Source of the DNA: an uncultured Planctomycetales bacterium
GTDB taxonomy: Bacteria; Planctomycetota; Planctomycetia; Pirellulales; Thermoguttaceae
Reading direction: 5' to 3'
Length of the DNA: 14,334 nt
Assembly: GCA_937889015.1 (NCBI GenBank)
Contig: CALARR010000164.1
Location: 1-14,334 of the forward strand
The position numbers were made by a program, and so were the translations under genes. The notes beneath the pieces were generated by a model. The model searched no databases. It saw nothing but the letters and a program-made list of their open reading frames with translations, and was not told where the DNA came from. Below are positions 6,527 to 14,132 of the stretch, one piece after another; position 1 is the first letter of the stretch, and the number at the start of each line of letters is the position of its first letter.

Positions 6527-7996
6527 ATGTCTCGGCCGAGCGGGTTCCTTCTCGTTTTGTCTGTTACCATGCTTCTCGCGTCGCCCGGCAAGGCCGACGA
6601 CGACCCGTCCTTCGACCCGCAATTGGCAGTCAAGTACGGCCTGGAGATTCCGCCGGCCGCCAGCGCGCTCCAGCCGGCGCCGCAGTGGCTTCGAGATGCG
6701 GAGATCGTGTCCAGTTCCGCGGCGGCTTGGAAAGGCTACGAATTCCTGCTGCAGCCAACGCCCGTGACGCGGATCGTCAGAGCGCGCGCCGGCCATACGC
6801 GGACGCAACTGACCGACTACCACCTGGTGGAGAAGGTCTCGGGCATCGACGCCGAAGCAGTCCGCGGTGTGCCCCTCCTGTCGCACGTGCCGCACAGCGC
6901 CGACGTCTTCCGCCTGGCCCACGCACACGCCATCCGCGCAATCCCCTACGTGCATTTCATGTGCATCCACACGAACTACGCGGACCAGGATGTCTTCTAC
7001 TACGAGCATCCCGAGATCCTGATGAAAGACGAGAAGGGGCACTGGGTGCACACGGGCATGGATGGCTCCGATCGCCTGCATCGCTTCCGCACCTGCGCCA
7101 ACAGCCCCAGCTATTGGAAACTCTCGCTGGCCTATGTGAAGAAGATGATGGACTGGGGCGCAGACGGCGTGTTTGTTGACAACTGCAGCCGGCGGCCCCC
7201 CTGCTTCGGCCCGAAATTCAACCAGGTCCGCAACCCGGAGTTCGACCCCTATGTGCACGAGCACCTCTTCCCCAACGCGTCTCACGACTACGCCTGGGGC
7301 CGCTTTCTTGAGGCCGTCCGCACGCTGGTCAAGAGCTATGGCGACGACAAGGTCGTGGTGCTCAACTCCTCGCTGGGGTCTGCCTGGCAGTCGGCCGGCG
7401 ACTCCTGCATGTGGGAGTCGTTCATCTACAGTTGGGCCTGGGAAGGACGGCGCCACACGTGGAACGACGTCAAGACCAAGGCCAAGGCCAATGAATGGTA
7501 TCTGAGCGCGGGCCGGCCGATTGTCGCCTTGGCCTTCCTGGATCCCAAGCGCCACGACATGCGGAACGATTCCTTCTGGGCCTTTGCCTGCGCCCGGCTC
7601 GTCGGCTTCGTTCTCTGGGCCAGTCTCGATCACACGCAGGTGGAGTTCTTGAACCGCGTTCACCTGGGCCGCGGACTCGGGCCGTACCAGGAGACGGAGC
7701 AAATCGCCTACCGCTTCTTTGAGAACGGGTTGGTCGTGCTCAACGACAGTCCGGAAGACCGCCAGATCAAGCTCCGCGTCGCGGAGGGCTTCACTCCCAC
7801 GCAACTGCTCGACCTGTGCGAGAGTGCGAACCCATCTCAGGACCACCACCGTCAGCCTGGGCAGTCGGACGCGACTGAGGCGACGAAAGCCCCTGGGCCC
7901 GGCCCTGCCGCCACCGTGCCGGTCGACAAGGGTGCGGTGACGGTGAACGTTCCCAGCAAGATGGCCCGGATCTTTGTCAGGCCAGGGGCAAAATGA
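6527..7996 (+). CDS. Secreted glycoside-hydrolase-like TIM-barrel protein
   Basis: This 489-aa protein has a Sec signal peptide (hydrophobic 7-19, cleavage probably after GKA at about 23). The body looks like a TIM barrel of the glycosidase-like superfamilies. A strand ends in GADGVFVDN (211-219), with D218 at the place of a catalytic acid, and CMWESF (294-299) puts E297 at the end of a later strand. A C-terminal beta-sandwich (about 400-485: VVLNDSPEDRQIKLRV and KMARIFV) is typical of glycosidases. It contains a low-complexity P/A/G/D insertion at about 436-465. I cannot assign a GH family or substrate. I choose the ATG at 6527, with GAAAGGGTG just upstream, over a TTG at 6494 because it places the signal peptide at the N-terminus. 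It diverges from the oxidoreductase pair and may feed it. Confidence 0.75.
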   Translation: MSRPSGFLLVLSVTMLLASPGKADDDPSFDPQLAVKYGLEIPPAASALQPAPQWLRDAEIVSSSAAAWKGYEFLLQPTPVTRIVRARAGHTRTQLTDYHLVEKVSGIDAEAVRGVPLLSHVPHSADVFRLAHAHAIRAIPYVHFMCIHTNYADQDVFYYEHPEILMKDEKGHWVHTGMDGSDRLHRFRTCANSPSYWKLSLAYVKKMMDWGADGVFVDNCSRRPPCFGPKFNQVRNPEFDPYVHEHLFPNASHDYAWGRFLEAVRTLVKSYGDDKVVVLNSSLGSAWQSAGDSCMWESFIYSWAWEGRRHTWNDVKTKAKANEWYLSAGRPIVALAFLDPKRHDMRNDSFWAFACARLVGFVLWASLDHTQVEFLNRVHLGRGLGPYQETEQIAYRFFENGLVVLNDSPEDRQIKLRVAEGFTPTQLLDLCESANPSQDHHRQPGQSDATEATKAPGPGPAATVPVDKGAVTVNVPSKMARIFVRPGAK

Positions 7997-8189
7997 GGAC
8001 GGGGGGTGGTTGGCGTTCGGGAGGGCAACACAACCGGGCGCCGCTTTCTGCGAGCAACGCGGCTCCCGCTGGTCGTCTTCGTTCCATCAACCATACCCGG
8101 CCCAATCCATCGCGTTGCCGTGTCATCCGCAGCCGCACAGCCGAGCGACACCGCCAGTTCGGCCGCCATGGCAGATTCCTCCGTCATGA

Positions 8190-8542
8190 CAATCCAGGTC
8201 GCGGGAGTCGGACTGCGACGGGAACTATCCGTACGGCAGCAGTGACAAAGGTCCGTACTTGGAGCGGACGACGTGGGATCGTACCGACCGAACGGCTTTG
8301 GGCTCTACGACATGCACGGAAACGTGTGGGAATGGTGCGGCGATTGGTACGATTTGAGCTACTACGCGGGTTCACCGCAGGACGATCCCACGGGGCCGTC
8401 CGGGGGCTCGCTCCGCGTGGGTCGCGGCGGGAGTTGGGACTTCCACGCCTGGCGCTGCCGGTCGGCGTTCCGGTTCTGGTACTCGCCCGGGGACCGGTAC
8501 TACGACCTGGGCTTCCGTGTGGCCCAAGTTCCGGCGGACTGA
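8190..8542 (+). pseudogene. C-terminal fragment of a formylglycine-generating-enzyme (SUMF1) domain protein, frameshifted
   Basis: Two frames together encode the C-terminal half of an FGE-sulfatase/SUMF1 domain. Frame one (8190-8272) reads CDGNYPYGSSDKGPYLERTT. Frame two (8273-8542) continues VGSYRPNGFGLYDMHGNVWE, then WCGDWY and later GGSWDFHAWRCRSAFRFWY and GFRVA, ending at TGA. In the family these are one continuous block (...TTPVGSxxPNxxGLYDMHGNVWEWC), so a small deletion near 8272 has shifted the frame. An in-frame TGA sits at 8187-8189, and no N-terminal half is found in the 190 bases upstream. Intact members convert a cysteine to formylglycine in sulfatases, or act as related iron/sulfoxide enzymes. 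This copy cannot make a complete protein. The GTG at 8273 could express only an 89-aa piece. Confidence 0.8.
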
Positions 8543-8624
8543 GCAAGAGAGGAGAGTAGGGCAAACGGCTATTGTCGGTGCGAAGGGCCTCGGGCACCAA
8601 CTAGTCCCCTGGCGGTGACACGCG

Positions 8625-8735
8625 TCAACCAAGCCTCTGTGCCGCGCAGATCGCCAGTTCCGGGTGAGCGGCAATCAGCGCTTCGGTGTCGCGCAGGATG
8701 ATCTGCTCCAAGCACCTCGTCGGTCATGTCGTCGG
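8625..8735 (-). pseudogene. Small frameshifted C-terminal fragment of an unknown protein
   Basis: One minus-strand frame reads QPWPDDMTDEVL, running down to about 8712. The next frame reads EQIILRDTEALIAAHPELAI, then CAAQRLG and a stop at 8625-8627. The amino acids look natural on both sides of a single-base shift near 8712 (an extra G), so this is probably a degraded coding end. I do not recognise the family. An alternative is a tiny gene starting at the ATG at 8727, but the frameshift speaks against it. It abuts the left end of the 137-bp repeat. Confidence 0.35.
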
Positions 8736-8750
8736 GCCAGGGCTGGCTGT

Positions 8751-8887
8751 GGCCGCCGAGGGCGGCCGAGCAACGGGATCGCCGGATGAGTTGTCGTTGC
8801 GCGCTCGTCGAAAGGGTCCGGGGGGCCAAGGTGGAGTGCCTGGGGCGTGCCGGATCGCCCCGAACCAACGCAACTCAAGTAGGCCCG
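8751..8887. repeat. 137-bp direct repeat, copy 1
   Basis: These bases match 14133-14269 without gaps, with 8 differences (about 94% identity). The right end, AGTAGGCCCG, is in copy 2 the last part of the tRNA gene, but here no tRNA follows. Differences fall on all three codon positions in every frame, so the repeat is probably not kept as coding sequence. To the right it joins the glycosidase fragment, and to the left the frameshifted fragment. Confidence 0.85.
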
Positions 8888-9317
8888 ACTCGGTGCGATA
8901 GGCGAACAGCGAGTAGGTGCCCTCCTGGCCGGCCCCTTGGACCGATCCGGCAAAGTCCTTCACGCGATGGACCCTGTTGTCGAAGATGGCGGTGATGCAT
9001 TGGACGGCGTAGTAGGCTTTCTTCCTATGGTGGACCGTCTGATCCGCGTTGGTGGCCAGGAGGCCCTTGTAGTTGATCCCCTTGGTGTAATGCATGTCGC
9101 AGATCGAGAAGTACGACGAGTAGATGTCGCGGCTCAGGTCGCCCAGCAGACGTCGCAAGGCCCACTTGGCCTGCTTCTCCTCAGTCCAGGGGAACGGAAT
9201 CTTGGAGCCCCGAGGCATGGAAAGGGCACCGGCACCTCGTCCCCAGAGTCCCTGGTTGCCGGACTCATCAGTTGCCTGCTGGCCGAATCGCGCGAACAGT
9301 ACCTCCGCTATGCCCGA
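8888..9317 (-). pseudogene. C-terminal fragment of a glycosidase-like protein
   Basis: The minus frame is open from a TGA at 9318-9320. It contains GALSMPRGSKIPFPWTEEKQ, AKWALRRLLGDL, YFSICDMHYTKGINYKGLLA and KAYYAVQCITAIFDN, ending in YSLFAYRTESG near 8888. The pattern (W-T-E-x-x-Q-A-K-W ... Y-K-G-L-L ... K-x-A-Y-Y-A-V-Q ... F-x-Y-R) recalls the end of large planctomycete glycosidase-like proteins; that is recall, not a search. There is no proper start: an ATG at 9218 lies inside the fold. At 8887 the frame runs into the 137-bp repeat, so the natural C-terminus is missing. Both ends are damaged, so I call it a pseudogene. Confidence 0.55.
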
Positions 9318-9320
9318 TCA

Positions 9321-9491
9321 ATTTGGGAGGAATATGTGGCCTGCAGTGCCATCCGCAACCCAAGCAAAGCGGTCCAGGCCCTGGACGTCTTGTGCGTCCT
9401 GTTCGATCCGATGTAGTCGCTTCCGGCGTACGCCCGCGGGGCCTTTGATCGCCCCCACGGCGTCGGGATCGATCAGAAGCCCCAAAGCGAC
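9321..9491. other. Degenerate stretch between the PEP-CTERM gene and the glycosidase fragment
   Basis: On the minus strand the frame of the PEP-CTERM gene continues past its TGA with plausible protein (GLLIDPDAVGAIKGPAG, later LDRFAWVADGTAGHIFLPN) until a second TGA at 9318-9320, beyond which the glycosidase fragment reads in the same frame. On the plus strand, about 9240-9416 reads LLAESREQYLRYARSIWEEY, then VACSAIRNPSKAVQALDVLC up to a TAG at 9414, also natural-looking. I cannot tell which was the coding strand. Confidence 0.35.
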
Positions 9492-12269
9492 TCACAGCAG
9501 GTCCAGTTCCTCCGTCTCGCACCATCCGTCATTCGACGCGCCGCATTTCCGACCAGACCGCCAGAACCATCCGGCCAGGGCGACCGTCGCGCCGGCCAGC
9601 AGGGTCACCGTCGAAGGTTCTGGTACGCTGGTGAGCACCACATCGTTGCCCGTCGAACCGATCAGCGCATCGATCGACGCGTCGGCGTCCACGTTGTAGT
9701 AGATGAACCAATCAGTGCCCCCGATGGACGCCACCCGGGAACCGTTTTCCAAGTCCTTGAAGTGACCATCCACCTGCGTCTGATCGATGTCGGCATCCAA
9801 GTTGTTGATAATCACGAGCATCGCTTTCTCGTCCGCCGACAGCGTCAGGCTGGTGTCCCACACCAGGTCCAGCGTCGCGCTGGCCGTGTCAATCATGGCC
9901 TTGGAGTTCAATGCGCCGCTCAGCAACTGCACCTGGTCGTAACCCACCCCTGCCTGAGCCAACTCGGCCAGACTCGTGGCCGTGACTTCAATCTGCAGCC
10001 GGCCGTCTTGATTCAGGTTGCCGTCGGAATGCATGACACCGGCACTGGCGCCGGGCGCCAGGGTGCCGCCGGCCTCGATGGTTATGCCGCCGCCGATCGT
10101 GCCGTTGCCCTTCAGGGTGCCGCCGTTGCCGACCGTCGCGCCGCCGTTTGCCGTGCCGTTGACCACCAACACACTGTCCGTGCCATCGACGGTGGCCCCC
10201 CCCGCGATCGCTCCACCGGCGTGCACTTCCAGCGTCCCGGCGCTGACCCTGGTGCTGCCCGAGTAGCCCTGCGTCCCGGTAAGAACCAACGAGCCGCCGC
10301 CCAACTTGTCAAACCCCCGGTCGCCGCTGAGAGTCCCCGAGCCGTACGTGAAGGAACGGCCCTCGGCCACGTCGATCCCGAACCGCGCATTGGTGGCGAA
10401 CACATTGGCGGTGCCCAGCAGGCCGCCAATGCTCGTTGCGTCCCACTCACCGCTGCCGCCCGCACGTACCGCCAATGTGGCCCCGGCCGAGACCTTGACT
10501 TTGTCAGCGGTCGTGTAGTTCGGCAAGGCATCCGGCGTCGCCGCAACCAGCGTCCCAGCACTAATCGTCGTGGTGCCTGTGTAATCGTGCGTCCCGGTTA
10601 GAACCAAGGTCCCCGAGCCCAGTTTCTGGAAGGCCTTGGCTCCGCTGATCGCCACGGAGCCCGTGTCGCCGTACGTGAACGATCGGCCTTCGGTAACCTC
10701 AATCCCAAACCGCGCATTGGTGGCGAAGGCGGATGTGCCCAACAAGCTGCCGATGCTGGCCGCGTCCCACGTGTCGCTGCCACCGGCGCCGACCGCCAGC
10801 GTGGCCCCGGCCGAGACACTCACCTGGCCCGCGGTCGTGTAGTTCGGCAACGCTTCCGGCTTGGTCACAATCAGCGTCCCGAGGCTGACCGTGGTCGTGC
10901 CGTTGTAGGTGTTGGCACCGCTCAGCCGCCAGGTAACGTTATTGTCCAAGACCAGTCGCAAGGTTCCGGTTGAGCTCTCGCCGATGGCCCCACTGAGTTC
11001 GTTGGTCACCGACGTGTTGTTGCCGCGAAGCCAAAGCACGGCCCTGTCGTGAGCGGTGTTCAGCGTGACATCCCCCCGGAGGACGAACGCGCCCGTGCCA
11101 TTGCTGGAGAGAATACCACCGGCTTCGGTGCCGGCCCTCGATGTCCCAATCTGGATCGGACGATTGGAATCGACCCCATTCAGATCGGTGCCCACGTAGA
11201 CCAGGCCGCCCGTGTCGTTGTCGCCGCCCAGGCGGATGGTGGCGTTGCTGCCGGTTGGGTTCCCAAGGGAACTCGGTCCGGCACCGGTGTCTTTGAGGGT
11301 CGTAAAGTAGAGATAACCGTTGGTACCGGATCCGATGTACGTATTGCCGGTGTACGTATTCTCACCAGTCAACAGCCAGCCCGCCCCGCCGTTGACGATC
11401 AGGTTGAGCGTGCCGCCGGCACCATCCGAAAGCACGCCGCGGTATTCGTTGATAGCGGCCCTGGAGTTCAGCGACAGACTGGTGGTGAGCCCTGCCGCAC
11501 CGCTGAGCGCCGACGTCCAGGTCATAGTGCGGGTCTTGTCACTGCCGTTCGAGAGGGTTGCCGAGGTTCCTGTGAGCAGCAATTGCCGATCGGTCGTGAC
11601 CGCCGAAGTCCCGACGTAAGACAGGTTCCCTTTGGAAATCGTAATCGTGCCGGAGCCCAGCGAATCGTTCGTGCCCACGTTCTGCAGCGAACTCACCCTC
11701 ACGACACCGTCATTGATGATCGTGCCGCCGGAGAAGCTCTTGATACCGTCAAGTCCGAGCGTACCGGATCCGGTCTTGGTCAGGATGTGGGCGCCCGAAA
11801 CATCACCCGTCAGATTCAGGGTACTGTTCTTGCCGATGCTCCAGGTCTGGGCCACCCCCATGATCACCTTCGCGGAGATCGTCGCCGTGGGCCCCGTTTG
11901 TAGATCGAAAGAGCCCATACTGATCCCGGTCGGCCCGTTGAGCGTCAGCGATCGGGTCGCGTCCCCGGCGAGAGTGAAGACGGACTTCGCGTCCGTAGAG
12001 GTCAGACTCTCCGCGTCGCCGATATTCAGCCGGTTCAGCGTTATCGCCGCATCCAGGGTAACCGTCTGGTCCCCGAGGATGTTGATGTTCAGGTTCGCCA
12101 CATCGTCCGGAACCCCGTCCGGGGACCAGTTGGCGCCCGTGGCCCACGAGTAGGTGCCGGACGCCGTAGGCACCCAAGTCAATGTCCCGGCAGGCAGTGA
12201 AGCGGTAGTAACCACGGTCAGGCTCATCGCCACAACCGCGCATTTGAAGAATCTCGATCGCCAGCTCAT
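9492..12269 (-). CDS. Secreted beta-strand-repeat (autotransporter-associated) protein with PEP-CTERM sorting tail
   Basis: This 925-aa exported protein has a Sec signal peptide (basic MSWRSRFFK, then hydrophobic to about 27, ending SLPAG). Residues 30-820 are G/T/S/N-rich repeats of the autotransporter-associated type, with recurring LxKxGxGTLxLTGxxxYxGxTxVxxGTL units. They should fold as a right-handed beta-helix on the cell surface. Residues 453-560 and 561-666 are a recent tandem duplication. The C-terminus carries a PEP-CTERM signal: VPEPST (882-887), a hydrophobic helix and WRSGRK (903-908), normally cut and processed by an exosortase that is not in this window. Unusually, 17 residues (909-925, acidic, with two Cys) follow the basic cluster, where such proteins normally stop. 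The start at 12269 has GAGG 7 bases upstream. No beta-barrel translocator domain is present, so this is not a classical autotransporter. Function is unknown, possibly surface structure or adhesion. Confidence 0.9.
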   Translation of the reverse strand: MSWRSRFFKCAVVAMSLTVVTTASLPAGTLTWVPTASGTYSWATGANWSPDGVPDDVANLNINILGDQTVTLDAAITLNRLNIGDAESLTSTDAKSVFTLAGDATRSLTLNGPTGISMGSFDLQTGPTATISAKVIMGVAQTWSIGKNSTLNLTGDVSGAHILTKTGSGTLGLDGIKSFSGGTIINDGVVRVSSLQNVGTNDSLGSGTITISKGNLSYVGTSAVTTDRQLLLTGTSATLSNGSDKTRTMTWTSALSGAAGLTTSLSLNSRAAINEYRGVLSDGAGGTLNLIVNGGAGWLLTGENTYTGNTYIGSGTNGYLYFTTLKDTGAGPSSLGNPTGSNATIRLGGDNDTGGLVYVGTDLNGVDSNRPIQIGTSRAGTEAGGILSSNGTGAFVLRGDVTLNTAHDRAVLWLRGNNTSVTNELSGAIGESSTGTLRLVLDNNVTWRLSGANTYNGTTTVSLGTLIVTKPEALPNYTTAGQVSVSAGATLAVGAGGSDTWDAASIGSLLGTSAFATNARFGIEVTEGRSFTYGDTGSVAISGAKAFQKLGSGTLVLTGTHDYTGTTTISAGTLVAATPDALPNYTTADKVKVSAGATLAVRAGGSGEWDATSIGGLLGTANVFATNARFGIDVAEGRSFTYGSGTLSGDRGFDKLGGGSLVLTGTQGYSGSTRVSAGTLEVHAGGAIAGGATVDGTDSVLVVNGTANGGATVGNGGTLKGNGTIGGGITIEAGGTLAPGASAGVMHSDGNLNQDGRLQIEVTATSLAELAQAGVGYDQVQLLSGALNSKAMIDTASATLDLVWDTSLTLSADEKAMLVIINNLDADIDQTQVDGHFKDLENGSRVASIGGTDWFIYYNVDADASIDALIGSTGNDVVLTSVPEPSTVTLLAGATVALAGWFWRSGRKCGASNDGWCETEELDLL
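10272..10589 (-). repeat. Internal tandem repeat unit 2 of the PEP-CTERM protein
   Basis: This encodes residues 561-666, starting HDYTGTTTI and ending LVLTGT. It is followed by a short third start (QGYSGSTRVSAGTLEV) that diverges into a glycine-rich stretch. Confidence 0.8.
10590..10913 (-). repeat. Internal tandem repeat unit 1 of the PEP-CTERM protein
   Basis: This encodes residues 453-560, starting NTYNGTTTV. It shares PNYTT, VSAGATLAV, WDA, SIG, LLGT, FATNARFGI and EGRSFTYG with unit 2, which lies directly downstream. It has a 2-codon length difference from insertions near the end of the unit. Confidence 0.8.
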
Positions 12270-12635
12270 CAGAAAACCTCGTCACAGGAGCGTCTCAAAG
12301 CAGCATTCTGGCATTCAACGTCCGACCGCATCACTGGGTCCTGCATTGCAAATCCGGCCGCGAGGCCAGCGAGTTCCAGCCAACGCGGCTGGAATCTGCC
12401 TCGAATTGGGATCAATGACAGCACCAGTCCCCACGGCGCATCCAGGTGTGAACGGCGGCCGATTGGGAACGGTTTAACGTTGGGGTAGGCAGGCACACCC
12501 AGCAGGAGTGGTATTCTTCCACCTTTTCAAGACTGATCTTGAGTACAGCACTGGCCCAAGTCAAGACTCGACGTTCCAGACGAAACGTTTTCTGGGCACA
12601 ACCATAAATCGGTGGGGTGTTCCCAAGTGGGGTTC
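12270..12635. other. Intergenic region upstream of the PEP-CTERM gene
   Basis: I see no convincing gene in these 366 bases in either direction. The PEP-CTERM promoter must lie here on the minus strand, but I cannot point to clear boxes. The far end adjoins the transposase-like remnant and may contain its non-coding flank. Confidence 0.5.
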
Positions 12636-12760
12636 CTTCGGCGGTGCCCGGGGCGAGGCGGGACACCCCAGGCCACAGTGCCGCAGGATCTTCTCGATCA
12701 TCTCCCCTGACCATCGTTGCGCGACGGTGCGCGCGGTTCGATGAACGCGACGACCTTCAA
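12636..12760 (-). pseudogene. IS91-like transposase C-terminal remnant fused to the alpha/beta-hydrolase end
   Basis: Across two frames the minus strand reads PLKVVAFIEPRA (12763-12728, the frame of the hydrolase tail) and then MIEKILRHCGLGCPASPRAP (from 12701). In IS91-type transposases I recall the order M-K-V-(V/I)-A-F-I-E-P ... V-I-E-K-I-L-R-H-C-G-L ... R-A-P-P at the C-terminus, after a zinc ribbon. Here that order is kept but the frame is shifted between the halves, and no upstream transposase is present. It is a decayed tail. The assignment rests on recall of the motif. Confidence 0.45.
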
Positions 12761-13720
12761 GGGTATGGTTTTCGCGTGGTGGCGATCCAATAGGCACATG
12801 GCCGTTGGTTGGTCTGCAGGCGGCGCAACCTTACGGTTAGCTTCCACAAACCGATTGATCAATTCGGCCAGTTGTTCCGGCGCTTCAATGAGTAAGCTGT
12901 GGGACGCCCCTGCAATCCATTCCAGCCGGATATTGTCCCTGTCAGGAATGAGCATCTTCTCCCGGGACGGCCGTGCGCGTCTCCGATCCCCCCAGATTTC
13001 GAGAACCGGAACCTGGGTGGTCGCAAGAGTTTCCCACCCATTCCACTTTTTCCACATGGCACCATATTTATCGCGAAGCGCCGGTTCCCATCGACCAAGA
13101 AGTTTGCGGCGCACCTGCTCGATGTAATTGCGCTGTTCCGCTGTCAGCGTACTCGTCGTGTCGCCTCCGAACGCGCGGACACTGGCCTGCCAATGGGTCC
13201 ACCCTTCTATCGAAATCGCTCCGAGGATCCTCTCCGGGCAGAGCCGAAGCATATCAATGGAAATCATGCCTCCGAGACTGTTACCGCCTACGAAGAAGTT
13301 CTCCAGTCCAAGTTTGTCCGCAAGACAGAGCACATCCTGACTGAACTGCGGTATTGAAGGATCGCCGGGAGGCGGCCAATTGTCATCCTGTCCCGCGAGA
13401 GCAACGCACACCAGGGTGAGATCCGGATTCAGCGCTTCGACAAGCCGGGTCCGGAAGTCGGCACTGCCCCACGTTCCGGGAATCAAAATCAGATTGGCGG
13501 AGGTGCCTTTGCGCACCTTTGCGGTTATACGGTTCCCGCTCTTCGCTACGTGCTCGACATGAATCCATTCATTTGGTTTACCGACGTGCTCGGTCTTATC
13601 TTCCGGACTCCGCCCATTGCCAACCTGACCATGAACTGCGGGGTTGGGCGGTGCGTCTGTCGCTAAGACACACGCACTCATCAACGCTACCGCAACTCCG
13701 ATTGGCACCGCTTTTCTCAT
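12698..13720 (-). CDS. Exported alpha/beta-fold hydrolase with a foreign-looking C-terminal tail
   Basis: This 340-aa protein has a signal peptide (MRKAVPIGVAVALMSACVLA). MSAC is a weak lipobox at C17, and VLA at 18-20 is an alternative signal peptidase I site. The alpha/beta-hydrolase core runs from about 55 to 298. The oxyanion region is PGTWG (81-85) and the nucleophile elbow GGNSLGG (145-151) gives S148. The acid is probably D245 in IWGDRRR, and the base H274 in GASHSLL. All three residues are present, so it should be an active esterase or lipase-like enzyme; the substrate is unknown. Residues from about 300 extend past the fold, and 320-331 (PLKVVAFIEPRA) look like an IS91-type transposase end rather than hydrolase sequence, so the natural C-terminus was probably replaced by insertion debris. 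The ATG at 13720 has GAGAAGGA 5 bases upstream. It is transcribed alone. Confidence 0.85.
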   Translation of the reverse strand: MRKAVPIGVAVALMSACVLATDAPPNPAVHGQVGNGRSPEDKTEHVGKPNEWIHVEHVAKSGNRITAKVRKGTSANLILIPGTWGSADFRTRLVEALNPDLTLVCVALAGQDDNWPPPGDPSIPQFSQDVLCLADKLGLENFFVGGNSLGGMISIDMLRLCPERILGAISIEGWTHWQASVRAFGGDTTSTLTAEQRNYIEQVRRKLLGRWEPALRDKYGAMWKKWNGWETLATTQVPVLEIWGDRRRARPSREKMLIPDRDNIRLEWIAGASHSLLIEAPEQLAELINRFVEANRKVAPPADQPTAMCLLDRHHAKTIPLKVVAFIEPRAPSRNDGQGR

Positions 13721-14014
13721 ATCATCCTTCTCGTGTCCGCGGCGGCAGCATGGCGATCCTGCTGCTTCCCGGTCCGCAATCTGCCGGGAACCGCTTCTTT
13801 CCTCTTTCGTCCGAACTCAGGTATCGAAAGCGTCTTGTTATCCGCCAACAACTGATCCTGATAGGAAATTCAATTCTCGTCACAGGGATCAGCCTAACCG
13901 GGCGAATCTGGCCAAATCAAGGGCGATCGCCATCCGATCGGGTGGGAAATCCAGGTCGCATTCCGCCGCACGCGCGCACCGGCCAGGCACCGCGACGTGT
14001 GGCGGGAAAGACCA
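13721..14014. other. Region upstream of the alpha/beta-hydrolase gene
   Basis: It must contain the hydrolase promoter on the minus strand, which I could not define. A minus-strand frame running in from 14125 continues to a TGA at 13889 with GC-rich third positions. Its last 40 residues probably read beyond the former end of the transposase remnant. Confidence 0.4.
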
Positions 14015-14125
14015 GAAGGTCGCCTGGAACGTGGCTTCGTCCACGAAGGTCAGCTCCCGGGCCTCCTGGGAGGCCGAGTCGCTCTCCCAGTCGCCGTTCG
14101 AGTCGTGGACGCGGTGGTCACCGGC
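14015..14125 (-). pseudogene. Second IS91-like transposase C-terminal remnant
   Basis: The minus strand reads AGDHRVHDSNGDWESDSASQ followed by EARELTFVDEATFQATF. I recall the ending R-E-L-T-(F/Y)-V-D-x-x-T-F-x-A-T-F as the last residues of planctomycete IS91-type transposases, in which case a TAG stop has become TGG (next residue W), and the frame runs on to 13889. Only about 37 residues remain. It joins the 137-bp repeat at its upstream side (about 14130). The assignment is by recall; a search would settle it. Confidence 0.4.
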
Positions 14126-14132
14126 CGGCGGC

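Noticed and set aside
6284..7849. 521-codon open frame antisense to the glycosidase-like gene
   Set aside because: Rich in V, G, R, H and A with no domain; a mirror of a high-GC gene whose sense frame has a signal peptide, a ribosome site and fold motifs.
11049..11903. Plus-strand open frame opposite the PEP-CTERM gene
   Set aside because: Shadow of the repeat-rich gene; no ribosome site or domain.
9492..12269. Classical type V autotransporter
   Set aside because: There is no C-terminal beta-barrel; the C-terminus is a PEP-CTERM sorting signal.
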